From: Tumebacillus_A lipolyticus
Lineage (GTDB): Bacteria > Bacillota > Bacilli > Tumebacillales > Tumebacillaceae
Direction: 5' to 3'
Assembly (NCBI RefSeq): GCF_042682745.1
Contig: NZ_JBHUIO010000005.1
Span: forward strand, 434,001 to 498,000
DNA length: 64,000 nucleotides
Program-made: the position numbers and the translations under genes
The notes under the pieces: model-generated
Databases searched by the model: none
What the model saw: only the letters and a program-made list of their open reading frames with translations
Told to the model about the DNA's origin: nothing
Shown: positions 16,328 through 23,268 of the stretch, piece after piece
Layout of the letters: each line of letters starts with the position of its first letter
Position numbering within the stretch: position 1 is the stretch's first letter

Positions 16328-18007
16328 TTACCTCAGCGTCAAAAACTCGGCGATCGGCCCGAGCACCAGCACGGGGAAGAACGTCAAGGCGCCGACGATA
16401 AACGTCGTTCCCAGCCAAATGCCCCCGAACAGCGCGTTGTCGGTGCGGAAAGTGCCGGCCGTCTCCGGAACGGGGCGCTTTGTCGCAAGCGATCCGACGA
16501 CCGCCAAGAGCGTCACCATCGAGAAGAAGCGCGCGACATACATGACGATCCCGGTCGTGATGTTCCAAAACGGCGTGTTGTCAGCAAGCCCTTCAAATCC
16601 TGATCCGTTGTTCGCCGCCGATGAGGTGTATTCGTAGAGCACCTGCGTGATCCCGTGGTGGCCCCCGTTGGAGATCGCCTCCTGACCGAGCGGCGTGTAA
16701 AAGGCGAGCGCGCTGGCTCCGAGGATCAGCAGCGGATGGATCAACAGGGTGAGCGCGATCAGCTTCATCTCTCTGCCTTCGATCTTCTTGCCCAAAAACT
16801 CGGGGGTGCGCCCGACCATCAGCCCGGAGAGAAAGACGGCGATCATCGCATACATCAGCACGTTGAGCATCCCCGCCCCCACACCGCCGAACACCGTGTT
16901 GAGCAACATGTTCGACAGCGCGATCATCCCGCTGAGCGGTGTGAGCGTATCGTGCATCGTGTTGACCCCGCCCGTCTCCGAGGCGGTGGTGACGACCGAG
17001 TACAGCGCAGATTGCGCCACCCCCAGGCGAACCTCCTTGCCCTCCATGCTCCCATGATCTTGGGCCAGGCCAAGCCCGCTCAAAACGGGGTTGCCCGCAT
17101 ACTCATTGGCCAGTGACACGCCGAGAAACAGCACGAAGATCATCGCCATCGAGACAAACAGCACCCGCCCCTGTTTCGGGTTGCCCACCATCCGACCATA
17201 GGTGAACGGAAGCGCGGTGGGGAGCAGCAGCATCAATAGCATTTGGATCGTGTTGCTGAGCGCTCCCGGATTTTCAAACGGGTGTGCCGAGTTGGCCCCA
17301 AAGTGTCCGCCGCCGTTGTTGCCGAGCTCTTTGATCGAGAGCAGCGAGGCGACCGGGCCGCGCGCGATCTGCTGTTCAGTACCGCTGAGCGTGTGCGCGG
17401 TCACCGGCTGCTCCAATGTCTGCGGAACGCCGAGCAAGAGGAAGAGCAGCGCGGCCACGATGGAGATCGGCAAGAGAATGCGGACGATGCTGCGCACCAG
17501 ATCGACGAAAAAGTTGCCGAGCGGCTTTCCGGCAAGCCCGCGCATGCAGGCGATCACCACAGCGAGCGCGGTCGCCGGCGCGGTGAACATCATGAAGATG
17601 ATGCCGATCAGCTGGGACAGATAAGACAGGCCGCTCTCCCCGCTGTAATGTTGCAGGTTGGTGTTGGTCATGAACGAGATCGCCGTGTTAAAAGCTAACG
17701 TCGGCTCCATGCTGCCGATCTGACTGGGGTTGAGCGGCAGTGACCCTTGGAAGCGAAACACCAGATAGACCAGCACGATCATCACGGTGTTCAGCAGCAC
17801 GACTGCACCCGCATACTGCTTCCACGTCTGGTTCTCCATCCGCACACCGCCGATCGCAAACAAGGTGCGCTCGATCGGAGCAAACAGCTTGTCGATCCCG
17901 CTCCGCTTTTCCGTATCGAAGGCGCTGGCAACGTAGCGGCCGACCGGGCGTGCCAGCAACAGTGCAGCGAGCAGTGTCAAAATGATAGCTAACAAATCGA
18001 TCGTCAC
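16328..18007 (-). CDS. kdpA: K+-transporting ATPase subunit A (K+ channel-like subunit)
   Basis: The 559-aa protein has about ten membrane segments with four pore-like repeats. Recognisable KdpA stretches include 'FMTNTNLQHYSGE', 'NNGGGHFGANSAHPFENP', 'SETGGVNTMHDTLTPLSG' and 'SSAANNGSGFEGL'. These glycine-rich loops are the K+ selectivity segments. The protein forms the K+ binding and entry path of the KdpFABC pump. Translation begins at GTG 18007 with GGAGGG 6 nt upstream. It lies 52 nt after kdpF. Confidence 0.97.
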   Translation of the reverse strand: MTIDLLAIILTLLAALLLARPVGRYVASAFDTEKRSGIDKLFAPIERTLFAIGGVRMENQTWKQYAGAVVLLNTVMIVLVYLVFRFQGSLPLNPSQIGSMEPTLAFNTAISFMTNTNLQHYSGESGLSYLSQLIGIIFMMFTAPATALAVVIACMRGLAGKPLGNFFVDLVRSIVRILLPISIVAALLFLLLGVPQTLEQPVTAHTLSGTEQQIARGPVASLLSIKELGNNGGGHFGANSAHPFENPGALSNTIQMLLMLLLPTALPFTYGRMVGNPKQGRVLFVSMAMIFVLFLGVSLANEYAGNPVLSGLGLAQDHGSMEGKEVRLGVAQSALYSVVTTASETGGVNTMHDTLTPLSGMIALSNMLLNTVFGGVGAGMLNVLMYAMIAVFLSGLMVGRTPEFLGKKIEGREMKLIALTLLIHPLLILGASALAFYTPLGQEAISNGGHHGITQVLYEYTSSAANNGSGFEGLADNTPFWNITTGIVMYVARFFSMVTLLAVVGSLATKRPVPETAGTFRTDNALFGGIWLGTTFIVGALTFFPVLVLGPIAEFLTLR

Positions 18008-18059
18008 AAGAATCCCTCCACAATCTTTCCGAAATGTTGATCAAGGTTATTGATATCGA

Positions 18060-18140
18060 TCAAAATTTTTCCGGCCGTACCAAGGCGAAGATCAGATAGC
18101 AGATCAGGGCAATCACGATGCCGCCCAACAACCACATCAT
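18060..18140 (-). CDS. kdpF: KdpF small membrane subunit
   Basis: A 26-codon frame encodes 'MMWLLGGIVIALICYLIFAL' plus 'VRPEKF'. It is a single membrane helix ending in 'LxRPEKF', the signature tail of KdpF. KdpF is a lipid-like stabilising subunit of the KdpFABC complex. It is preceded by GAAGGGAGTGAGGG and directly followed by kdpA. Its ATG overlaps the stop of the 35-aa peptide upstream, which suggests coupled translation. Confidence 0.9.
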   Translation of the reverse strand: MMWLLGGIVIALICYLIFALVRPEKF

Positions 18141-18244
18141 CTTCCCTCACTCCCTTCCTCGCTCACCTTGCTTGCAAAGCGGAGCAACCACAACATCAAC
18201 AGCGTAAGTGTCACTATGCTTCCGATCATCAGCGCATCGAGCAT
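18137..18244 (-). CDS. Small single-span membrane peptide upstream of kdpF
   Basis: A 35-codon frame begins at ATG 18244, about 6 nt after GGAGGAGGAA. It encodes a peptide with one strong membrane helix ('MIGSIVTLTLLMLWLLRFA', residues 6-24) and a short charged tail rich in Glu, Ser and Gly. Its stop overlaps the kdpF start by 4 nt (ATGA), a mark of translational coupling. I do not recognise a family. The good RBS, the overlap and position at the head of the kdp genes make it likely to be real, possibly an accessory peptide of the pump. Confidence 0.65.
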   Translation of the reverse strand: MLDALMIGSIVTLTLLMLWLLRFASKVSEEGSEGR

Positions 18245-18300
18245 GCACGTTCCTCCTCCATCCGTTCTTGGACTTGTGTCGCTTCATCCGTTCTTGCCGC
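18245..18300 (-). repeat. Direct repeat upstream of the kdp peptide
   Basis: On the minus strand CAAGAACGGATG followed by A/GAG occurs twice, about 22 nt apart (start to start 25-30 nt), just before the RBS of the 35-aa peptide. The role is unknown; it might be a small duplication or a regulator site in the leader. Confidence 0.45.
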
Positions 18301-18355
18301 TTGCGGAGAACCGGTCGTCCGAACCGCGCTGGCTCGCACGCCGGTTCTCCGGCAA
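18301..18355 (-). promoter_or_regulatory. Long GC-rich hairpin in the kdp leader
   Basis: GGAGAACCGG pairs with CCGGTTCTCC across a loop of about 30 nt, directly after the terminator-like end of leader element copy 1. It lies between that element and the first peptide of the kdp genes and may be part of the same leader structure. Confidence 0.5.
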
Positions 18356-18360
18356 GAAAC

Positions 18361-18496
18361 AAAAAGACCGGTGCCCCTTCAACGCCTGAAACAGGTTCGA
18401 ATGATCAGAACCATGTTTCGCTCGTCAAAGTCTGCACCGGTCTACGTAACGCCTGGCAACCGCTCAGCAGTTCCCCTGCATTCTGTCTCCCTGTAG
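18361..18496 (-). ncRNA. Unassigned structured leader element, copy 1 (upstream of kdp)
   Basis: Reading the minus strand, the element begins ACAGGGAGACA and later has GTAGACCGGTGCAGACTTTG. An inner hairpin follows (GAAACA-GGTTC/GAACC-TGTTTC), then GCACCGGTC and TTTTT. The pairing GACCGGTGC/GCACCGGTC plus the T-run forms an intrinsic terminator around the inner hairpin. The same 5' boxes recur in copy 2 upstream of the mpsC-like gene. It matches no riboswitch consensus I know; in particular it lacks the ydaO boxes found at 19150-19290. It could be an attenuator between mpsC and the kdp genes. Confidence 0.55.
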
Positions 18497-18553
18497 TGAA
18501 AAAGACTTCTGCTACCTCGTCGATCTCGGGGTCCGTACGCCCGCCCAGATCTG

Positions 18554-18922
18554 CTATTTCAGCTTTTTTTCCAGATCGCAATCTAAAATGTACATCTCGA
18601 CCTGCTCTCCAATTCGCGTGGAGATGTCGCTATGGCTGGAGATCACCTGACATTCTGTGATTCTGGAGATGATCGCTTCCGACTCTTCGCTGTAGTTCTC
18701 CCGCAAAATCTGCCGCATCTCTTTGACCAGCCGCTTGCCACGATCCGACTTGACGAGATGCTTCTCCTCATGGGTCAGCACCCCTTTCAGCCGAACGATC
18801 ACCATGTCGCGAATGATATAGGTCTTGGTCTCTTGCGGTCCCCGGCCTAAGATCTCTCGCTGCAGCTTGATGTACGCCTCGCTGATATCAGACTCCATCT
18901 TGTTCTTCGCATTCGGTGCCAT
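18554..18922 (-). CDS. MpsC-like (DUF2294) protein
   Basis: The 122-aa protein has the DUF2294 pattern: a charged N-terminus, 'ISEAYIKLQREILGRGPQETKTYIIRDMVIVRLKGVLTHEEKHLV' and a C-terminal 'VEMYILDCDLEKKL'. DUF2294 is the family of S. aureus MpsC, named from the cation-translocating MpsABC membrane-potential system, although many members stand alone and their biochemical role is unclear. I start at ATG 18922; GGGG lies 12 nt upstream, a long spacing. It is inside the K+ transcript, downstream of a c-di-AMP riboswitch and between the two copies of the leader element, which points to a role in cation or osmotic homeostasis. Confidence 0.8.
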   Translation of the reverse strand: MAPNAKNKMESDISEAYIKLQREILGRGPQETKTYIIRDMVIVRLKGVLTHEEKHLVKSDRGKRLVKEMRQILRENYSEESEAIISRITECQVISSHSDISTRIGEQVEMYILDCDLEKKLK

Positions 18923-18973
18923 TTGATCTTCAATCCCCTTTTTCGGTGAGAATCGCACAAAGAATGGCACAAC

Positions 18974-19082
18974 AAAACCGGTGCTGATCTCAACCTGTAA
19001 GTTAGAAAATACAAAGGTCAAAATCTACACCGGTCTACAAATCGCCACGCGAATGCTCGCTTTGCGTCATGTCTCCCTGTGA
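18974..19082 (-). ncRNA. Unassigned structured leader element, copy 2 (upstream of mpsC-like gene)
   Basis: This stretch repeats the boxes of copy 1 in the same order: ACAGGGAGACA, then GTAGACCGGTGTAGATTTTG, then a variable interior, then GCACCGGTTTTG. Two C/T differences lie in the second box. The ACCGGTG/CACCGGT outer stem is kept although the interior differs, as expected of a conserved RNA. It ends about 50 nt before the start of the mpsC-like gene and follows the riboswitch terminator. The T-run is weaker than in copy 1. Confidence 0.55.
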
Positions 19083-19135
19083 GACCAACTTATGAAAGAC
19101 TCCAGTTAAAACGGTGTCTTCTGTTTCAAGGAAAC

Positions 19136-19165
19136 ACAAAAAGACCGTTCCAACTAGAAGGTCTT
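19136..19165 (-). terminator. Riboswitch expression-platform terminator
   Basis: AAGACC-TTC pairs with GAA-GGTCTT (19141-19165) and is followed by TTTTTGTG on the minus strand. It comes directly after the c-di-AMP aptamer, as expected of a transcription-off switch. Confidence 0.8.
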
Positions 19166-19290
19166 CTGACCCTCCCTGCATTAGCCGACGAAGTTAGCTG
19201 ACGGGTAGGATGGCAAGGAAGTTCCTCATCCCTCTCGCGCACTGCGAGATTAACCCCAGAAGATCGGGTCCTCCGCTCTTGAAAGTAAGT
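19150..19290 (-). ncRNA. ydaO/yuaA-type c-di-AMP riboswitch
   Basis: On the minus strand the conserved boxes of the ydaO aptamer appear in order: GCGGAGGACCCG, CTGGGGTTAATC, GGGATGAGG, a CCATCC strand, ACCCGTCAGCTAACTTCGTCGGC-like sequence (the classic CCGNCAGCTAACNTCGT box) and a closing GCAGGGAGG. In characterised cases c-di-AMP binding promotes termination and so reduces K+ uptake gene expression. Here it lies between a good promoter (19324-19352) and the mpsC-like/kdp genes. I did not fold it by computer. Confidence 0.85.
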
Positions 19291-19323
19291 CCAAGATTAG
19301 GCCATGTTTCAGTTGTTGAATCA

Positions 19324-19352
19324 AATATACTGCCCTCCGAGCACTTTGGCAA
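19324..19352 (-). promoter_or_regulatory. Sigma-A-type promoter of the mpsC-kdp transcript
   Basis: -35 TTGCCA (19347-19352) and -10 TATATT (19324-19329) are separated by 17 nt on the minus strand. The predicted transcript starts about 25 nt before the riboswitch aptamer. Confidence 0.7.
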
Positions 19353-19362
19353 GACCTATTTT

Positions 19363-19402
19363 TGTAAAAAAAGCTCCTTCCCTGAAACTGAGGAAGGAGC
19401 GA
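19363..19402 (-). terminator. Terminator of the tagO/wecA-like gene
   Basis: GCTCCTTCC pairs with GGAAGGAGC across a 10-nt loop, with seven Ts following on the minus strand. It lies just upstream of the kdp promoter. Confidence 0.85.
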
Positions 19403-19412
19403 TCCGTACGCA

Positions 19413-20402
19413 TTATCTGTAGTTGACGAGCAGCACGACGATCGAGGCAAGCGAGAAACAGATGCCGAGCAAATACATGACCGATACGGTCTGCACTTGG
19501 TTCATGCCGCTGCGCATCAGCGTGTGGTGCGTGTGCGATTTGTCAGCCTGATGCAGCGGTCGACGCTCTTTGATCCGTCTGAACAGCACGAACATCGTGT
19601 CGAAGATCGGAACGCCGAGCGCGAGCACCGGCACGATCAGCGAGACGAACGTCGCCGACTTGAACGCGCCGTCGACCGCCAGAGCGGCCAGCGCAAAGCC
19701 GAGGAAGGTCGCCCCCGAATCGCCCATGAAGATCCGAGCCGGGTGAAAGTTGTGTTTCAAGAAGGCAAGCGATACGCCGATCAGCGCCACCGCATAGAAA
19801 GCGACCGGACCATTGCCCGAAAGGATCGCGATGAAGAGCAAGGTGATCGCCGAGATCGAGGAGATCCCTGCTGCCAGACCGTCCACGCCGTCCAAGAAGT
19901 TGAGCATGTTCGTCAGCGCGACGACCCAGAGCACGGTCGCAGCGATCGAGATCCATTCCATGCCGTGGTCAGCAAAAGAATAGTAGGGCAGATCGATCCA
20001 CGGAATGGTGATCGCTTCCACCTTTACATCAAATCCGACCAAGATTAAAGCTGCCGCAATATGTGTCAACAGTTTCGGCCACGCCGGAAAGTCTTTGCCG
20101 CGGGTCTTGTAATAATCGTCGAGCACACCGACCGCAAACAGAAGCAAGCCGCCCAGCGCGATTCCATAAAACGTGTCGTCCACTTCTCCGAAGAACAGTT
20201 GAATTAATAATGTGGAGATGATAAATCCAAAATAGATCGCCGCACCGCCGAGCACCGGAATCGGTTCCTTGTGCAGTTTCCGAGGGTTCGGCATGTCTAC
20301 AAACCCTGTCTTCAACGCCAGCTTGCGCAGATAAGGCACCATAAAGTACACGAGCGCAAACGAGACGATCAAAGTCAGCGTCAGCATTTGTGGGGATTGC
20401 AT
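19413..20402 (-). CDS. Undecaprenyl-phosphate GlcNAc-1-phosphate transferase (WecA/TagO type)
   Basis: The 329-aa protein has about eleven membrane segments and all family signatures: 'GVLDDYYKTRGK' (Mg-binding DD), 'NMLNFLDGVDGLAAG', 'FMGDSGATFLGF' and the cytoplasmic 'KSHTHHTLMRSG' His motif. It links GlcNAc-1-phosphate from UDP-GlcNAc to undecaprenyl phosphate, the first step of wall teichoic acid or related glycopolymers. I start at ATG 20402, with GGGAGG 11 nt upstream; the longer open frame has no site. An extended -10 promoter lies at 20540-20548. It is a single-gene unit with its own terminator. Confidence 0.92.
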   Translation of the reverse strand: MQSPQMLTLTLIVSFALVYFMVPYLRKLALKTGFVDMPNPRKLHKEPIPVLGGAAIYFGFIISTLLIQLFFGEVDDTFYGIALGGLLLFAVGVLDDYYKTRGKDFPAWPKLLTHIAAALILVGFDVKVEAITIPWIDLPYYSFADHGMEWISIAATVLWVVALTNMLNFLDGVDGLAAGISSISAITLLFIAILSGNGPVAFYAVALIGVSLAFLKHNFHPARIFMGDSGATFLGFALAALAVDGAFKSATFVSLIVPVLALGVPIFDTMFVLFRRIKERRPLHQADKSHTHHTLMRSGMNQVQTVSVMYLLGICFSLASIVVLLVNYR

Positions 20403-20498
20403 TTTGTTCGTAAGCCTCCCTCTGCGCCACAATCTTGGTGAAGGTAGTGTGCGCAAAAATCCACTTTTATTTCCTGAGAAATTAGATACGCTCGCTAT

Positions 20499-20527
20499 GA
20501 AAGGAGCGCCAATGTACAGGCGCTCCT
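20499..20527 (-). promoter_or_regulatory. 5'-leader hairpin of the tagO-like gene
   Basis: A perfect 10-bp stem AAGGAGCGCC/GGCGCTCCTT with an 8-nt loop lies about 6 nt after the predicted transcription start, followed by TTTC. It may stabilise the mRNA 5' end or act as an attenuator. Confidence 0.45.
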
Positions 20528-20539
20528 TAAAACGTACTC

Positions 20540-20548
20540 ATTATACCA
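20540..20548 (-). promoter_or_regulatory. Extended -10 promoter of the tagO-like gene
   Basis: On the minus strand TGG precedes a consensus TATAAT (20540-20545). No good -35 is seen at the right distance, which fits an extended -10 promoter. Confidence 0.6.
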
Positions 20549-20810
20549 GAGAACTCTGCAATAACGGAAGTTACTATCGGGTAAAAAGAAACGCAAAGAG
20601 ACGAATTTCGTCATTTTTCAACATTTCGTCCACATTCTCTTCGATTCTCAATAGATAAGACGATCTGAAATTGGAAAACGTTACAGCGATTTCAACATGC
20701 TAAAAGATTCGTGCCGATGTCCCGCTTTCTGTCTGGCAGAATCTGCTGTTCTACTCGATCCGCCTCGCTCATACAATCTAGCAAGTAGAAGAGTAGGAGG
20801 TAGTTGATCG

Positions 20811-20954
20811 ATGATCAGCGGAATTCTGTTGTTCCACCTCATCGTCATCCCGGTGGTGTTTCTGCTGGGACGCCTGTCCAATCGCATCGCCTTTGTCCGC
20901 GTGAAAGCTGAGGCTCGCCAGAGCCTGCCCAACTTTTTGCGAAAGAAAGACTAA
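20811..20954 (+). CDS. Small single-span membrane protein, unknown
   Basis: A 47-codon frame starts at ATG 20811, 10 nt after a perfect AGGAGG. It encodes one N-terminal membrane helix ('ISGILLFHLIVIPVVFLLG', residues 2-20) followed by a basic, amphipathic-looking tail ending 'LPNFLRKKD'. I do not recognise a family. The perfect RBS and a strong terminator 2 nt after the stop make it very likely to be expressed. The arrangement as a solitary small gene gives no functional hint. Confidence 0.75.
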   Translation: MISGILLFHLIVIPVVFLLGRLSNRIAFVRVKAEARQSLPNFLRKKD

Positions 20955-20955
20955 C

Positions 20956-20989
20956 AAAAAGCGTTCCTCACGGTGGAGGAACGCTTTTT
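20956..20989. terminator. Bidirectional terminator
   Basis: AAAAAGCGTTCCTC pairs with GAGGAACGCTTTTT across a 6-nt loop. It serves the 47-aa gene on the plus strand and the IreB-like gene on the minus strand. Confidence 0.9.
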
Positions 20990-20991
20990 GC

Positions 20992-21249
20992 TTACAGCCC
21001 TTTGAGGGCAAAATAGTCGTTTAGGATCTGCTCAACGGCCAGCAGGCGGTCCATCTTCGCCATGGTCGTGCGCGCGTTGTTCGCCGAGGTGATGTAGTTG
21101 CTCTCCCCCGTGACGATAAAGCCTGCCAATTGACGCGCCGCATCATAGCCTTGCTCGCGCAGAGCAGGCACCACTTTTTCGATGATTTCGTTCAGCAGTT
21201 CCGATTCTTGATCAGGTCGGAAAATCATGGTCTTGTCGAGGTTGGACAT
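20992..21249 (-). CDS. IreB/YrzL-like (UPF0297) regulatory protein
   Basis: The 85-aa protein matches the UPF0297/IreB pattern: an N-terminal 'SNLDKTMIF' (the conserved DKTM, whose Thr is phosphorylated in Enterococcus IreB), then 'GYDAARQLAGFIVTGESNYITSANNARTTM'. IreB is a small target of the PASTA kinase IreK and influences cell-wall stress resistance. It normally sits beside alaS-ruvX; here it lies 36 nt after murA, so this is probably a divergent paralogue. Start ATG 21249 has GGAGGGG 9 nt upstream. It probably shares the murA transcript. Confidence 0.75.
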   Translation of the reverse strand: MSNLDKTMIFRPDQESELLNEIIEKVVPALREQGYDAARQLAGFIVTGESNYITSANNARTTMAKMDRLLAVEQILNDYFALKGL

Positions 21250-21285
21250 GGTAAGGCCCCTCCTGTTCTTGGTCAAGACTTTACT

Positions 21286-22566
21286 CTACGCACCCGATGT
21301 GACGCGCTCGATCTGCGCACCTAAGGAAACTAGCTTCTCGACCGGGTTCTCATACCCGCGGTCCAAATATTGCAATCCTTCCACGGTGGACGTGCCTTCT
21401 GCGACGAGGCTGCCGAGAATCATCGCGCCCGCCGCGCGCAGATCGCCTGCGACCACGCGAGCGCCGCGCAGCTTGTCTACGCCGCTGACGATCGCCGTGT
21501 CGCCGGAGATCTTGATGTCCGCTCCCATGCGGGTCAGCTCCTGGGTGAAACCAAAGCGAGCATCGAAGACGGTCTCTTTGACATAGGAGATCCCGTTGGC
21601 GGTCGTCAGCAGGGTCAGCATCGCCGGTTGCAAGTCGGTAGCAAAGCCCGGATAGGCAAAGGTGATCACATGTGTCGCCCGCAGTTTGCGATCGCGAGCG
21701 TCGACGGTGATCGAATCACCCTCCAGCGAGATGTCACAGCCCATATCGAACAGCAAGGAGGGCAGACCTGCCAGCGATTGTGGCGGGATGCCGCTGACCG
21801 TCACTTTGCCGCGCGTGATCGCGCCGGCACAGAGGTAGGTGCCCGACTCGATGCGGTCTGTCATGCAGGTATAGCGCACACCATGCAAGCTCTCCACGCC
21901 TTCGATGGTGATGATGTCGGTGCCGACACCGCGGATCTTCGCTCCCGCCTTGTTCAAGAACATCACCAGATCGACGATCTCCGGCTCGCGGGCTGCGTTG
22001 TAGACGATCGTGGTGCCGCTGGAAAGCGCACCGGCCATGATCGCAGCGTTCGTGCCGCCGACAGTCGAGCCAAAGCGCGTTCCCAAAAACATCGCCGCAC
22101 CTTTTAAGCGACCGTCCGGACACTCCGCATAGACGCTTCCTTCGAGCATCTTGATCTCAGCGCCCAGCGCCGACATCGCTTTCAGATGCTGATCGACCGG
22201 TCGGGCACCGATCACGCAGCCGCCCGGAAGCGGCACTTGCGCCTTGCCAGCCTTCGCAAGCAGCGGACCGAAGATCGAGAACGAAGCGCGCATCTTGCGC
22301 ACCAGGTCTTCGGAGACCGTCCAGTTGGTCAGGCCTTCGTTGACGATGCGCAGCGTGTTGGGACCAGCCCACTCGCATTTGACGCCCGTCTCTTCTAAAA
22401 TTTCCATCAAAGTATTTACATCGCTCAAATTCGGAACATTTTCCAAAATTGTTTCGCCGTCACAGAGCAAGACGGCACACATGATGGCCAGGACGGAGTT
22501 CTTGCTCCCCGATGCCTGAATCTCGCCATTCAGCGGGCTTCCGCCTTTTACGCGAAGTACTTCCAT
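21286..22566 (-). CDS. murA: UDP-N-acetylglucosamine 1-carboxyvinyltransferase
   Basis: The 426-aa protein is a full-length MurA/EPSP-synthase-fold enzyme. It opens 'EVLRVKGGSPLNGEIQASGSKNSVL' (the Lys-Asn site). It carries the fosfomycin-sensitive cysteine in 'PLPGGCVIGARPVDQHL' (about residue 120) and shows 'GATIVYNAAREPEI'-type sequence and 'DLRAAGAMILGSLVAEG' near the C-terminus. It catalyses the first committed step of peptidoglycan synthesis, PEP transfer to UDP-GlcNAc. I start at ATG 22566; the open frame extends 38 codons upstream without conserved sequence. An IreB-like gene follows 36 nt later. Confidence 0.95.
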   Translation of the reverse strand: MEVLRVKGGSPLNGEIQASGSKNSVLAIMCAVLLCDGETILENVPNLSDVNTLMEILEETGVKCEWAGPNTLRIVNEGLTNWTVSEDLVRKMRASFSIFGPLLAKAGKAQVPLPGGCVIGARPVDQHLKAMSALGAEIKMLEGSVYAECPDGRLKGAAMFLGTRFGSTVGGTNAAIMAGALSSGTTIVYNAAREPEIVDLVMFLNKAGAKIRGVGTDIITIEGVESLHGVRYTCMTDRIESGTYLCAGAITRGKVTVSGIPPQSLAGLPSLLFDMGCDISLEGDSITVDARDRKLRATHVITFAYPGFATDLQPAMLTLLTTANGISYVKETVFDARFGFTQELTRMGADIKISGDTAIVSGVDKLRGARVVAGDLRAAGAMILGSLVAEGTSTVEGLQYLDRGYENPVEKLVSLGAQIERVTSGA

Positions 22567-22697
22567 TCGTTGTACACCCCATCCGTTAGAACTGGCTCGA
22601 TAGACACATTTTACCACAGAAAAGGGGTTCCCTGCGGTACTATTTCTTTCCACTATAAGTGATCGACTGTGTCCAGTCAATTTTAGGGGTCGAGCGG

Positions 22698-22735
22698 AAA
22701 ACAGCCTTGAGCGCTTCGCTGCTCAAGGCTGTTTT
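22698..22735 (-). terminator. Terminator of the pcrA-ribBA-ligA-tlpA unit
   Basis: AAAACAGCCTTGAGC (22698-22712) pairs with GCTCAAGGCTGTTTT (22721-22735), giving TTTT after the stem on the minus strand. The last codons and stop of the thioredoxin-like gene lie inside the stem. Confidence 0.85.
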
Positions 22736-23268
22736 GTCGTCATCATCAGCGTCTGAAACATCTGCTCCATCTGCTCGTGGGTCAGCTGGCCGATTCGGCG
22801 CTCGACGATCTTTCCTTCCTCATCGATCGTGACGGAGACGGGCACGGTGATGATGCCGTACGCCTTTTGCACAGCGCCATCCTTGTCGATCAGCTGCGGG
22901 AAGGTCAGCGCCTGTTCGAGCACAAACCTCTCGGCGAGCTCCAGCGTATCATCGTGCGTGATGTTGACTCCGAAAAGCTTTACTTTGTCCTCATATTTGC
23001 GGGACATCTTCTGCAGATCGGGCATCTCTTTCTTGCAGGGCGGGCACCACGACGCCCAGAAGTTGAGAAACACCTTTTGACCGCGCAGATCGGCAAGCGA
23101 CACCGTCTGTCCGCTCATCGTGGTCAAGGTGAAATCGGGTGCCGGCTGCCCCGGTGTCAGCGCGACCGCTTTGGTCGAACCTTGCTTCCCCGGCTCGTCG
23201 CTGCCGCAACCGCTGAGCGAGAAGAGCAGGCTGATCAGCAGCAGGAACAGTGGCCATCTCCTGTTCAT
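22723..23268 (-). CDS. TlpA/ResA-like lipoprotein thiol-disulfide oxidoreductase
   Basis: The 181-aa protein begins with a lipoprotein signal (residues 1-20, lipobox 'LSGC', Cys20). A thioredoxin-like AhpC/TSA-Redoxin domain follows with the active site 'WASWCPPCKKEMP' (about residue 75). It also has 'GIITVPVSVTIDEEGKIV' with the cis-proline. Such proteins reduce disulfides outside the membrane, for example in cytochrome c maturation or spore formation. Its ATG overlaps the ligA stop by 4 nt, so it is translationally coupled to ligA. Confidence 0.9.
   Translation of the reverse strand: MNRRWPLFLLLISLLFSLSGCGSDEPGKQGSTKAVALTPGQPAPDFTLTTMSGQTVSLADLRGQKVFLNFWASWCPPCKKEMPDLQKMSRKYEDKVKLFGVNITHDDTLELAERFVLEQALTFPQLIDKDGAVQKAYGIITVPVSVTIDEEGKIVERRIGQLTHEQMEQMFQTLMMTTKQP

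Larger units (their letters stand above)
20403..20810. other. Divergent intergenic region
   Basis: These 408 bases separate the tagO-like gene (minus) from the 47-aa membrane protein (plus). They contain the minus-strand promoter at 20540-20548 and an AAGGAGCGCC/GGCGCTCCTT hairpin (20499-20527) just after its likely start site. I see no further gene. Confidence 0.5.

Noticed and set aside
18147..18362. 71-codon minus-strand frame overlapping the kdp leader
   Set aside because: It runs through the GC hairpin and both short membrane peptides in another frame, lacks an RBS, and has a random-looking charged product.
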